A stretch of DNA of 11,830 nucleotides from Comamonadaceae bacterium (GTDB taxonomy: Bacteria > Pseudomonadota > Gammaproteobacteria > Burkholderiales > Burkholderiaceae), in the NCBI GenBank assembly GCA_947455875.1, contig CANGSD010000006.1, forward strand, positions 1 through 11,830, in the 5' to 3' direction. This document shows, in pieces, positions 1-7,717 of this stretch; the first letter of the stretch is position 1; every line of letters starts with the position of its first letter. The position numbers and the translations under genes were made by a program. The notes below the pieces were generated by a model. That model was not told where the DNA came from. It saw nothing but the letters and a program-made list of their open reading frames with translations, and searched no databases.

Positions 1-437
1 ATGCCGCAGGCGGCATTGCCCCACCACCCGTTTTGCTTCAGGCGCAAGGGCGGCGCGCTGTAGGCCCAGGCCAGCAACAGACCCAGGGCCGCCGCTCCAA
101 AGCCCCAGGGACCCAGCAACATCGCCACCGCCAGCGACACCACGGTCCACGCGATCGCGATGTACAGGCCCCAGCGCCCCGGCATGCGGCCGGAGGGGAT
201 GGGACGGTGCGGTTCATTGATCGCATCGACATGGCGATCGAACCAGTCATTGACCGCCTGGCTGGTGGCACACACAAAGGGGCCGGCCAACGCGATGCCG
301 ATCAGCGCCAGCAGCCAGTTGCCGCCTTGCAAGGGCACGCCCGACGCCACGACGCCGCAGGCAAACGCCCACATCGGCGGGAACCAGGTGATGGGCTTGA
401 ACAGCTCGGTAATGGCCGAGAGCGCAGGTCGAGACAT
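1..437 (-). CDS. bchG: Bacteriochlorophyll synthase BchG (5' part only)
   Basis: This is a UbiA-superfamily membrane prenyltransferase that esterifies (bacterio)chlorophyllide a with geranylgeranyl or phytyl diphosphate, the last assembly step of bacteriochlorophyll a. Only the first 145 codons are present; the gene runs off the left edge, and the family is usually about 300 residues. Visible features are the N-terminal KPITWFPPMWAF segment (residues 14-25), a hydrophobic helix at about 41-58, the diphosphate/Mg-binding motif NDWFDRHVD (63-71), followed by INEPHRPIPSGR (73-84), a second helix pair at about 91-128, and AYSAPPLRLKQNGWWGN (125-141). These are diagnostic of the BchG/ChlG branch rather than of UbiA or haem O synthase. 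The ATG at 437 is the only sensible start, but it has no Shine-Dalgarno sequence. A predicted promoter ends about 6 nt upstream, suggesting a leaderless mRNA. The gene is divergent from the short PAS gene and shares its PpsR box. Confidence 0.95.
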   Translation of the reverse strand, partial: MSRPALSAITELFKPITWFPPMWAFACGVVASGVPLQGGNWLLALIGIALAGPFVCATSQAVNDWFDRHVDAINEPHRPIPSGRMPGRWGLYIAIAWTVVSLAVAMLLGPWGFGAAALGLLLAWAYSAPPLRLKQNGWWGNAACG

Positions 438-443
438 TTAACG

Positions 444-472
444 ATTTTTTACTTGACGGATGACTATGTCAA
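444..472 (-). promoter_or_regulatory. Predicted bchG promoter, leaderless type
   Basis: On the minus strand a perfect -35 TTGACA (472-467) is followed after 17 bp by AAAAAT (449-444; 4 of 6 matches to TATAAT). Transcription would begin at or within a base or two of the bchG ATG (437). The TTGACA is the left arm of the PpsR box at 467-484, so PpsR binding would block polymerase directly. This is read from sequence only; the -10 is weak. Confidence 0.5.
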
Positions 473-480
473 TCTATATT
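453..480 (+). promoter_or_regulatory. Predicted promoter of the short PAS gene
   Basis: On the plus strand TTGACG (453-458; 5 of 6) and TATATT (475-480; 5 of 6) are separated by 16 bp, a good sigma-70-type pair. The predicted start near 487 gives a leader of about 67 nt before the ATG at 554. The -10 lies inside the PpsR box at 467-484. TTGAC (453-457) and GTCAA (468-472) also form an inverted repeat with a 10-bp spacer, linking the two divergent -35 elements. Confidence 0.55.
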
Positions 481-484
481 TACA
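467..484. promoter_or_regulatory. PpsR/CrtJ operator, perfect TGT-N12-ACA
   Basis: TGTCAATCTATATTTACA fits the TGT-N12-ACA consensus recognised by PpsR/CrtJ exactly. It lies in an A/T-rich island between bchG (minus) and the short PAS gene (plus). It covers the -35 of the predicted bchG promoter and the -10 of the predicted PAS-gene promoter, so one dimer or tetramer could silence both. A full PpsR gene is encoded about 1.1 kb away, which supports the assignment. Confidence 0.8.
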
Positions 485-542
485 CTCTAGAAAGCATACC
501 AATTAGCTCACTTCGAGACCCATGCCCCTTAAAAAGCGTCGG

Positions 543-547
543 AAGGA
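543..547 (+). promoter_or_regulatory. Shine-Dalgarno site fixing the PAS-gene start
   Basis: AAGGA at 543-547 lies 6 nt before the ATG at 554 but directly abuts the ATG at 548. The second ATG is therefore the likely initiator, giving a protein beginning MTQDLD. Confidence 0.65.
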
Positions 548-553
548 ATGAAC

Positions 554-1036
554 ATGACCCAAGATCTCGATGTGGCTGCCCTGGCCCGGGTGCTCTCGCA
601 GCTGAGCGGAGACTTGGTGCTGGTGATCGATGCGCAGGGTCTGATCCTGACCGTTGCCACCGGCCAGGACACCCCGGCGGTGGCCGGCACCGAGGGGTGG
701 GAGGGTCGGCCTTGGGCCGACACGGTGACGCCCGAGACCCGCCCCAAGGTCAGCAAGATGCTGCAGGAGCTGGCGCGCGTGGGCAGCGCCCGGCGGCGAG
801 AGTTAAACCACCCGGTGCCGGATGCGCATTCGGTGGCCTTCGCTTACCACGCGGTGCGACTGGGGCATGAGGGCCTAGCACTGGCCATGGGCCGCGACCT
901 CGGGCCGCAGACGGCGCTGCAGCAGCGGCTGCTGGCGGCGCAGCGGCAGGTGGAGGCGGCCGGCTGGCCGACCCTGCAGGGGATGCGTCAGTCGGACCGC
1001 TCGGGCGAGGAATCTTTGCGCAGCTGGGGAAAGTAG
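554..1036 (+). CDS. Short stand-alone PAS protein, PpsR N-domain paralogue
   Basis: A 160-residue protein with no cysteines that aligns by eye along most of its length with the first ~154 residues of the full PpsR encoded at 1601-3034. Shared landmarks include VLV-D-x2-G near the start, the T-x-E-x-R-x-KV segment, NHP-x-P, GRD-x2-P, and ALQQRL-x2-AQ followed by a W. This covers the PpsR N-terminal PAS-like domain and the start of the helical Q-linker. After the W the sequence diverges and ends within about 20 residues, so PAS1, PAS2 and the Fis-type helix-turn-helix are absent. It cannot bind DNA in the PpsR manner. It has its own Shine-Dalgarno site and a promoter overlain by a PpsR box, arguing for an expressed gene rather than debris. 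Its last 49 bp overlap, antisense, the end of the DUF2889 gene. A role as partner, decoy or modulator of PpsR is inference; a decaying duplicate is the alternative. Confidence 0.82.
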   Translation: MTQDLDVAALARVLSQLSGDLVLVIDAQGLILTVATGQDTPAVAGTEGWEGRPWADTVTPETRPKVSKMLQELARVGSARRRELNHPVPDAHSVAFAYHAVRLGHEGLALAMGRDLGPQTALQQRLLAAQRQVEAAGWPTLQGMRQSDRSGEESLRSWGK

Positions 1037-1557
1037 GTGCGCACGATGCGCCCGTCCAGACTCAGGGCATGGCAGCCGCCCAGGGGCGAGGTGCGCTGCG
1101 TGCTGCCTTCCGCGTCGACCGAGTCGAAGTCGTTGTTGGACCAGATCACCTGAAAGGCGGTGCTGGCCAGCGGCGCGAGCAACTCGGTCATGTGTGAGCA
1201 GCCCTGCGTGCCACGAAACAGGCGCTTGGCATCGCGCGTGAAGCCCGGCCCGATGCGCATGCCCACCAGCTGTCGGTAGTTCGCCTCGACCTCGGCGCAG
1301 TCCGGGTAGGGCGTGTGCTCGCTGAACACCTGCGCGTCCAGGATGTTCAACTCGCGATCGATGGTCAGGCGCACCCGCATCTGGTGAATCGCCTCGCCCG
1401 GCGGCACGGTGCGAGTGACCAGGGGCAAGGGCACCGGCTTGGTGTCGATCAGCAGACCCTCGAGATCGATCAGGCCATCGTCGCGCTGAAAGCCTTCGCA
1501 GCTGATGCGGCGCAGATGCAGGGGTTTACGGGGAACGGGAGGCGGAGCAACACTCAT
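988..1557 (-). CDS. DUF2889 family protein, function unknown
   Basis: A 189-residue soluble protein resembling the DUF2889 family. The pattern includes LRRISCEGFQRDDGLIDLEG (residues 15-34), a conserved IHQMRVRLTID stretch (58-67), L-V-G-x-R-I-x-x-GF (97-106), and GCSHMTELL (119-127), with a closing GCHAL. Cysteines are at 20, 87, 120 and 162. The family has no established biochemical role that I know of. The ATG at 1557 was chosen because the family pattern begins about 14 residues later; a longer reading from a TTG at 1635 would overlap ppsR. Neither start has a clear Shine-Dalgarno site. The gene follows ppsR after a 43-bp gap on the same strand, so it is probably the third gene of the ppaA-ppsR unit. 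Its 3' end overlaps the convergent short PAS gene by 49 bp. A link to photosynthesis control is suggested only by position. Confidence 0.8.
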   Translation of the reverse strand: MSVAPPPVPRKPLHLRRISCEGFQRDDGLIDLEGLLIDTKPVPLPLVTRTVPPGEAIHQMRVRLTIDRELNILDAQVFSEHTPYPDCAEVEANYRQLVGMRIGPGFTRDAKRLFRGTQGCSHMTELLAPLASTAFQVIWSNNDFDSVDAEGSTQRTSPLGGCHALSLDGRIVRTYFPQLRKDSSPERSD

Positions 1558-1600
1558 GGGGAAATCAGCGCCGGCGTCAGGCACCGGCCGGGTCGCGGTC

Positions 1601-3034
1601 TTATTCGTCGTCGCTGGCCGCGTCGCCCATGCCAAAGCGGCGCAGCTTCACATACAGGCTCTGGCGCGACAGGCCGAGCATCTCGGCGGCAGAGGCGCGG
1701 TTGTCGCCGGTGAGTTTGAGGGCGGCCTCAATGCACAGCTGCTCGATCAGGTCGGTCGTGTCGCGCACGATGTCTTTGAGGGGCACACGGCCCACCAGCT
1801 CAGTCATCTGGTCGGGTGAGCGCGGCAGCTCGCGGCCCTCGGCGCTCTCACTGATCAGACGGCGACCGATGTCGCGGATGGTGAAGCCCAGGCACGGCGG
1901 CGTGGCGCTCATGGCGGCCACCGCAGAAATTTCGACGTCGGTCGCGCCGCCGTGCTCGCCGCGCAGCTGCGTGGCAAACAGGCGCACCGAGCCGTGCTGG
2001 CGCAGATTGGAGACGAGCACGTTCAGGTCGACGCCGCTGCGGCCGAGCCAGCGATCGAGCGATTCGCCGCGCACCTGATCGTCGGTGGGCACCTGGGTGA
2101 GGTCCAGGAAGGCACGGTTGACCTTCAGCACGCGGCCTTCGACATCGGTGACCACGAAGGCATCGGGCGCTTGCTGCAGCAATTCGGTCAGCTGCGGGCC
2201 TTGGTCGGCGAGCGCTTGGCTGGTGGCCGTGCGCGCCAGCGACAGGCGCACGAGAAAGCTGCTGGAGGTTTCCTGGCGAAACAGCGAGAGCGAGAGCTTG
2301 TAGTCTTCGCCGCCGCGCGCCAGGCGCACGGCCGGCACCTCGGTGCGGCCCGAGGCGCGCACGCGCATGAAGGCCTCGCGCAGGGTGTCGACCGAGCCGG
2401 GCTCGAGCGCGTCGGCGAGCACCCACGACGATTTGCGCATAGCGTCGCCGAAGAGCGTCTGGGCCGCGGGGTTGGCCTCTTCGATCTTTTCGGTGGCGGC
2501 ATCCAGAATGAGCACGGGCTCGGAGGCCTGCTGGAACAAGAGGCGGTAGCGCGTCTCGACATGGCGCAGTCGCCAGTAATCGCGCTCCATCGAGACCTGA
2601 GCGCTGACCAGCCTTTGCTGCAGGGCCATGTCGGGCCGCATGTCGCGGCCCAAAGCCACCAGCAGGGGCTCGCCGGCGTGGCGGCCGGCGCGGGGTACGG
2701 ACACCACGCGATAGGACACCGCCAGATCGATACCGGTGGGCAGGGGGTGGTTGACCTGGCGCGGCGCCGGGCGGTGACCGGCCAGGGCTTCTTTCAGGAG
2801 CGTTTCAACCTTGCCGCGCGATTCGGTGGTGACCGTGGACGACAGGGCCTGGCCCAGCCAGTCGCGGCAACCGAGGTTGACCAGTTCGGAGGACGCCAGC
2901 GAGAGGTCGCGCACGCGGCCCTCGGGGTCAAGCACCAGAACGATATCCGCCGCAGCGGTGAGCAATTCGGCCACCGCATCAGGGTCGAGCCCCGACAAAA
3001 AGGCATCGGCCGACTCGAATTGGCCGAGGTCCAT
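1601..3034 (-). CDS. ppsR: Photosynthesis gene repressor PpsR (CrtJ)
   Basis: Transcriptional repressor of bacteriochlorophyll, carotenoid and light-harvesting genes under oxygen, binding TGT-N12-ACA boxes. The protein has 477 residues, close to the family's usual ~465. Domains in order: N-terminal PAS-like domain (about 20-135), Q-linker helix with ALQQRLVSAQ (137-146), PAS1 (about 163-265), PAS2 (about 282-392), and a C-terminal Fis-type helix-turn-helix (about 415-470, with AAEMLGLSRQSLYVKLRRFG at 449-468). The latter closely matches alphaproteobacterial PpsR/CrtJ. The cysteine before the recognition helix is present (Cys434 in LCIEAAL), but there is none near residue 261, where the partner cysteine of the Rhodobacter disulfide is expected; other cysteines are 56 and 381. 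The start at 3034 is chosen over the ATG at 3055 because of its Shine-Dalgarno site. The gene lies 70 bp after ppaA. Confidence 0.95.
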   Translation of the reverse strand: MDLGQFESADAFLSGLDPDAVAELLTAAADIVLVLDPEGRVRDLSLASSELVNLGCRDWLGQALSSTVTTESRGKVETLLKEALAGHRPAPRQVNHPLPTGIDLAVSYRVVSVPRAGRHAGEPLLVALGRDMRPDMALQQRLVSAQVSMERDYWRLRHVETRYRLLFQQASEPVLILDAATEKIEEANPAAQTLFGDAMRKSSWVLADALEPGSVDTLREAFMRVRASGRTEVPAVRLARGGEDYKLSLSLFRQETSSSFLVRLSLARTATSQALADQGPQLTELLQQAPDAFVVTDVEGRVLKVNRAFLDLTQVPTDDQVRGESLDRWLGRSGVDLNVLVSNLRQHGSVRLFATQLRGEHGGATDVEISAVAAMSATPPCLGFTIRDIGRRLISESAEGRELPRSPDQMTELVGRVPLKDIVRDTTDLIEQLCIEAALKLTGDNRASAAEMLGLSRQSLYVKLRRFGMGDAASDDE

Positions 3035-3042
3035 TTTCTGGG

Positions 3043-3048
3043 CTCCCT
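3043..3048 (-). promoter_or_regulatory. Shine-Dalgarno site fixing the ppsR start
   Basis: On the minus strand AGGGAG (3048-3043) lies 8 nt before the ATG at 3034, whereas the upstream in-frame ATG at 3055 has no such site. This favours a PpsR beginning MDLGQF over one beginning MTQGAQ. Confidence 0.6.
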
Positions 3049-3104
3049 GGGTCATGGCGTGTTGTATTCGGCAGTCGGGCGATAAAGCGGCGTATTGTGC
3101 CCGC

Positions 3105-3959
3105 TCAACACGGCGACGCGCGCGTTTCGACCAATTTGTCGGCGATTTCCGGGGCCAAGCTGCCGTTGATGGCCACGGCGTCTGCCCCGACCTCGGCTGC
3201 CAGGCCCGCCTGGCGCAGGAACATCGGTCCGCCGACCAGAATGCCGACCCGTGGATTCTGGGAGGCTTTGCGGACGGCGGCAATCGTGGGCGCCAGGCGC
3301 GGCAAGAGCACCTCGGAGGCCAGAGAGAAGCCGACCACATCAAACCACTCGCGCCGCACCACGGCCTCGATGTCCAGCGACATCGCCGGGCCACCAGCCA
3401 CGTCCCATCCGGCGCTACGGAAAAAGTCGCCCACCATCACCAGGCCAAAGGTGTGCTGCTCGCCCGGGCTGGGCAGTAACAGCACGCGCCGCAGCGTGGA
3501 GCCCGAGGGCGGGCGGGTGACCAAGCCGGGGCTAAGGTCGCGCATGGCCTGCTGCAGCCGGCCTACACCGACGGTGACGTCGGCGAAATTACACAGGTCT
3601 TCTTCCCACAGCTCGCCCAGATGGCGGGCGGCCAGGGCCAGCAGATCAATAAAGAGGGTCTCCACCGGAATGCCGCGCAGGCGCATGGCCTCGACGCTGG
3701 CGCGGGCCGGACGGTCGTCAGGCAGCAGGACCATGCGCACCAGGTCCTTTACGTCGGCGGAGCTGATCGGGCGGCCGGTCTGCGCGCTGTAAGCCGGGGC
3801 GCCGTCCGCTGCGCTGTCGCCGTGGGTGTGCGCCTGCAGCAGGCGGGGAATGATCTGCTCGGAAAGCGTGGCAGACAGCAGCGCCAGCCGCTGATCAGGG
3901 GCCTGATCAGACGGGTTGCCGCGGCCTTGAGAGGGCCCGCCCTGTCGGGACGATGTCAT
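3105..3959 (-). CDS. ppaA: PpaA/AerR-type cobalamin-binding regulator
   Basis: A 284-residue regulator of the AerR/PpaA family, which bind cobalamin and antagonise or modify PpsR/CrtJ. An N-terminal low-complexity stretch (1-25) precedes a helical MerR/CarH-like segment (about 65-145) with W118 in HLGELWEEDLCNFADVTVG and a following RLQQAMR. A Rossmann-like B12-binding domain follows (about 157-280), with the signature GEQHTFG (166-172). His169 is at the position of the cobalamin-coordinating histidine of AerR, and a GGP-x-F loop is at 243-247. There is no helix-turn-helix, consistent with action through PpsR. AGGAG (3970-3966) lies 6 nt before the ATG, a strong ribosome site. The predicted promoter is about 220 nt upstream, leaving a long structured leader. 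It is first in the ppaA-ppsR-DUF2889 unit and divergent from bchF. Confidence 0.92.
   Translation of the reverse strand: MTSSRQGGPSQGRGNPSDQAPDQRLALLSATLSEQIIPRLLQAHTHGDSAADGAPAYSAQTGRPISSADVKDLVRMVLLPDDRPARASVEAMRLRGIPVETLFIDLLALAARHLGELWEEDLCNFADVTVGVGRLQQAMRDLSPGLVTRPPSGSTLRRVLLLPSPGEQHTFGLVMVGDFFRSAGWDVAGGPAMSLDIEAVVRREWFDVVGFSLASEVLLPRLAPTIAAVRKASQNPRVGILVGGPMFLRQAGLAAEVGADAVAINGSLAPEIADKLVETRASPC
3891..3910. repeat. Twin CTGATCAG palindromes in ppaA
   Basis: The sequence CTGATCAGGGGCCTGATCAG consists of two identical 8-bp palindromes separated by GGGC. It lies in the early coding region of ppaA (codons for SDQAPDQR), about 50-70 bp inside the gene. The repeat follows from the repeated SDQ/PDQ codons; a regulatory role is unproven. 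Confidence 0.6.
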
Positions 3960-3991
3960 GAAGTACTCCTCGCTACGTGCACGGATGAATG

Positions 3992-4007
3992 GGGGCGTAG
4001 GCGCCCC
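3992..4007 (-). other. Hairpin in the ppaA leader
   Basis: GGGGCG (3992-3997) and CGCCCC (4002-4007) form a perfect 6-bp stem with a 4-nt loop. It lies about 30 nt upstream of the ppaA start codon, so in the leader RNA it sits just ahead of the ribosome site. It has no downstream U-run, so it does not look like an intrinsic terminator. Confidence 0.5.
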
Positions 4008-4063
4008 GGTACGTGCCGAAGCTTTCGTGCGCAGCCAGCAGTTCTCGCGGATGCAATCCCTGC

Positions 4064-4110
4064 AATCTCATCTGAGGGCCCGTGCAGCCCCTCCCTGTAC
4101 GGATGAGATT
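4064..4110 (-). other. Nested hairpin in the ppaA leader
   Basis: AATCTCATC (4064-4072) and GATGAGATT (4102-4110) are a perfect 9-bp inverted repeat enclosing 29 nt. Within the loop GAGGG (4074-4078) can pair with CCCTC (4089-4093). On the minus strand this would fold in the 5' leader of the ppaA-ppsR mRNA. No cobalamin-riboswitch box is recognisable nearby, so its ligand or role, if any, is unknown. Confidence 0.55.
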
Positions 4111-4131
4111 CACCCCCATTGTGCAGGGTTT

Positions 4132-4157
4132 TTACAGTTTTGCGCATCCCATTACAG
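4132..4157. repeat. TTACAG direct repeats
   Basis: TTACAG occurs at 4132-4137 and again at 4152-4157, 20 bp apart or about two helical turns. An inexact box TGT-N11-ACA (4120-4136) overlaps the first copy, one base short of the PpsR spacing. They lie downstream of the predicted ppaA start of transcription. A regulator-binding role is only a possibility. Confidence 0.35.
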
Positions 4158-4187
4158 GTCGAGCCCATCCGTGAAGTTCCATGCCCG

Positions 4188-4216
4188 GTTATCGCCGTCG
4201 ACCCGAGGGATGTCAA
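4188..4216 (-). promoter_or_regulatory. Predicted ppaA-ppsR promoter
   Basis: On the minus strand TTGACA (4216-4211) and GATAAC (4193-4188; 4 of 6) are separated by 17 bp. Transcription would start near 4181, giving a leader of about 220 nt. The -35 is the left arm of the PpsR-like box at 4211-4228, the same arrangement as at bchG, implying autoregulation of ppaA-ppsR. Confidence 0.5.
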
Positions 4217-4228
4217 CTTTTATTTACG
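4211..4228. promoter_or_regulatory. PpsR-like box A (one mismatch)
   Basis: TGTCAACTTTTATTTACG matches TGT-N12-ACA except for the last base, and is identical at 14 of 18 positions to the perfect box at 467-484. It covers the -35 of the predicted ppaA promoter. Confidence 0.65.
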
Positions 4229-4244
4229 TCAACCCTGATTGACA
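4227..4244. promoter_or_regulatory. PpsR-like box B (one mismatch)
   Basis: CGTCAACCCTGATTGACA matches TGT-N12-ACA except for the first base and has strong dyad symmetry (GTCAA, 6 bp, TTGAC). It overlaps box A by two bases (4227-4228), where both mismatches fall, and it contains the -35 of the predicted bchF promoter. Confidence 0.6.
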
Positions 4245-4268
4245 GATGGTCTGGAGCCGGGCTAAATA
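4239..4268 (+). promoter_or_regulatory. Predicted bchF operon promoter, leaderless type
   Basis: TTGACA (4239-4244) is followed after 18 bp by TAAATA (4263-4268), a weak -10. Transcription would begin at about the bchF ATG (4275). There is no Shine-Dalgarno site in place, so a leaderless mRNA is likely, as at bchG. The -35 lies inside PpsR-like box B. Confidence 0.45.
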
Positions 4269-4273
4269 GCTGA

Positions 4274-6100
<1,827 letters not shown>

Positions 6101-6115
6101 GGAAAGACGCACACC

Positions 6116-7691
6116 ATGCAACTGACCCTCTGGACTTACGAAGGACCGCCCCATGTGGGCGCGATGCGCGTGGCCACCGCCATGAAGGACGTGCACTACG
6201 TGCTGCACGCGCCGCAGGGCGACACCTACGCCGACCTGCTGTTCACGATGATCGAGCGGCTGCCGCGCCGCCCGCCGGTGACCTACACCACCTTCCAGGC
6301 GCGTGACCTGGGCAGCGACACCGCGCAGTTGTTCAAGACCGCGGCGCAAGAAGCCTACGCGCGCTTCCAACCCGCGGCCATGCTGGTGGGTGCCTCATGC
6401 ACCGCCGAACTGATTCAGGACGATCCGGGCGGCCTGGCGCAGGCGCTGAACCTGCCGGTGCCGGTGGTGCCACTCGAATTGCCCTCGTACCAGCGCAAGG
6501 AAAACTGGGGCGCAGCCGAGACCTTCTACCAACTGGTGCGCACGCTGGCCGGTGCCAAGCGCGAACGTGCGCCGGGCCAAGGCCGTCCGCGCTGCAACGT
6601 GCTGGGCCCCACCGCGCTGGGCTATCGCCACCGCGACGACCTGCGCGAGATCTGTGGCCTGCTCGAAGAAATCGGCGTCGATGTGAACGTCGTCGCGCCA
6701 CTGAACGCCACGCCCGCCGATCTGGCGCGCCTGCAAGACGCCGAGTTCAACGTAGTGATGTACCCCGAGATCGCCTCGGTGGCCGCCAGCTGGCTGCAAC
6801 GCAGCTTCGGCCAGCCCTTCACCCGCACCGTGCCGATTGGCGTGAACGCCACCCACGACTTCATCCGCGAAGTGGCGCAGCTCGCCGGCCTGGACGCCGA
6901 GCCGCTGCTGGCCCGCACCGCCTCACGCGCGCGCTGGTATGCGCGCTCGGTCGACTCCACCTACCTCACCGGCAAGCGCGTGTTCATCTTCGGTGACGCG
7001 ACGCATGCGGTAGCCGCAGCCCGTGTGGCGGCTCAGGAAATGGGCTTCACCGTGGTGGGCCTGGGCACCTACAGCCGCGAGTTCGCGCGCGAGATCCGCG
7101 AGGCCGCCAAGCTCTATGGCGTCGAGCCGCTGATCACCGACGACTACCTGGAAGTCGAAGAACATATCCTGGCCGCCCAGCCCGAATTGGTGCTGGGCAC
7201 GCAGATGGAGCGTCACATCGCCAAGCGCGCGGGCATTCCCTGCGCGGTGATCTCGGCACCGGTGCACGTGCAGGATTTCCCGGCGCGCTACTCGCCGCAA
7301 ATGGGCTTCGAAGGCGCCTGTGTCTTGTTCGACACCTGGGTGCACCCGCTGATGATGGGCCTGGAGGAACACCTGATCGGGATGTTCCGCGGCGACAGCG
7401 AATTCCATGAAGACGCGACGCCCTCGCACCTGGGCGGCTCTGCGCGACGCCGCGAAACGCCGGCGCCGGTGGCGGCCCCCGTGCCCGCGACGCCTGCGCC
7501 TGCAAACGAGACCGCGCCCGTTGCGACGGCGACCGACCCCGCAGCGGCCGCCTGGGTTGCCACCTGGCAGGCCGATGCCGAGCGCGAACTGAAAAAGATT
7601 CCTTTCTTCGTGCGGGGCAAGGCGCGCCGCAACACCGAGCTGTACGCACGCGAGCACGGGCTCGGCGTGATCACCCTGGACACCCTCTACG

Positions 7692-7717
<26 letters not shown>
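6116..7717 (+). CDS. bchB: Dark protochlorophyllide reductase subunit BchB
   Basis: NifK-like partner of BchN in the NB catalytic component. The protein has 533 residues. Asp36 (HAPQGD, 31-36) is the fourth, unusual aspartate ligand of the NB-cluster. Asp280 in [13 protein letters not shown] and His384 in [13 protein letters not shown] lie at a constant offset of six from Asp274 and His378, reported as catalytically important in the R. capsulatus enzyme. The nitrogenase-like core ends near 428. A Pro/Ala/Thr-rich linker (about 440-478) then joins the small C-terminal PCP_red domain (about 479-533: [20 protein letters not shown] and following). The start lies 15 bp after bchN, with AGGAAAG (6100-6106) as ribosome site. 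The last 26 bp overlap bchH. Confidence 0.97.

Noticed and set aside
453..472. FNR/FixK-type site from TTGAC...GTCAA
   Set aside because: The spacer is 10 bp; FNR-type boxes are TTGAT-N4-ATCAA. The motif is better explained as two facing -35 elements and the PpsR box.
554..1036. Reading the short PAS gene as a frameshifted remnant of a full ppsR
   Set aside because: The downstream DNA is an intact DUF2889 gene on the other strand and shows no PAS1, PAS2 or HTH remnants, so no longer ppsR copy can be rebuilt; the short form appears to be the complete gene.
1952..3085. A 377-codon plus-strand open frame opposite ppsR
   Set aside because: Antisense shadow of ppsR in high-G+C DNA, with low-complexity His/Gly/Gln-rich translation and no ribosome site.
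3035..3394. Extending PpsR by 120 codons to an upstream start
   Set aside because: The extension lies inside ppaA, has a shadow-like Arg/Trp/Ser-rich composition, and PpsR is full length from 3034.
3958..4242. A 94-codon plus-strand open frame in the ppaA/bchF gap
   Set aside because: It starts inside the ppaA ribosome-binding region, crosses the promoters and operators, has no ribosome site, and resembles no known protein.
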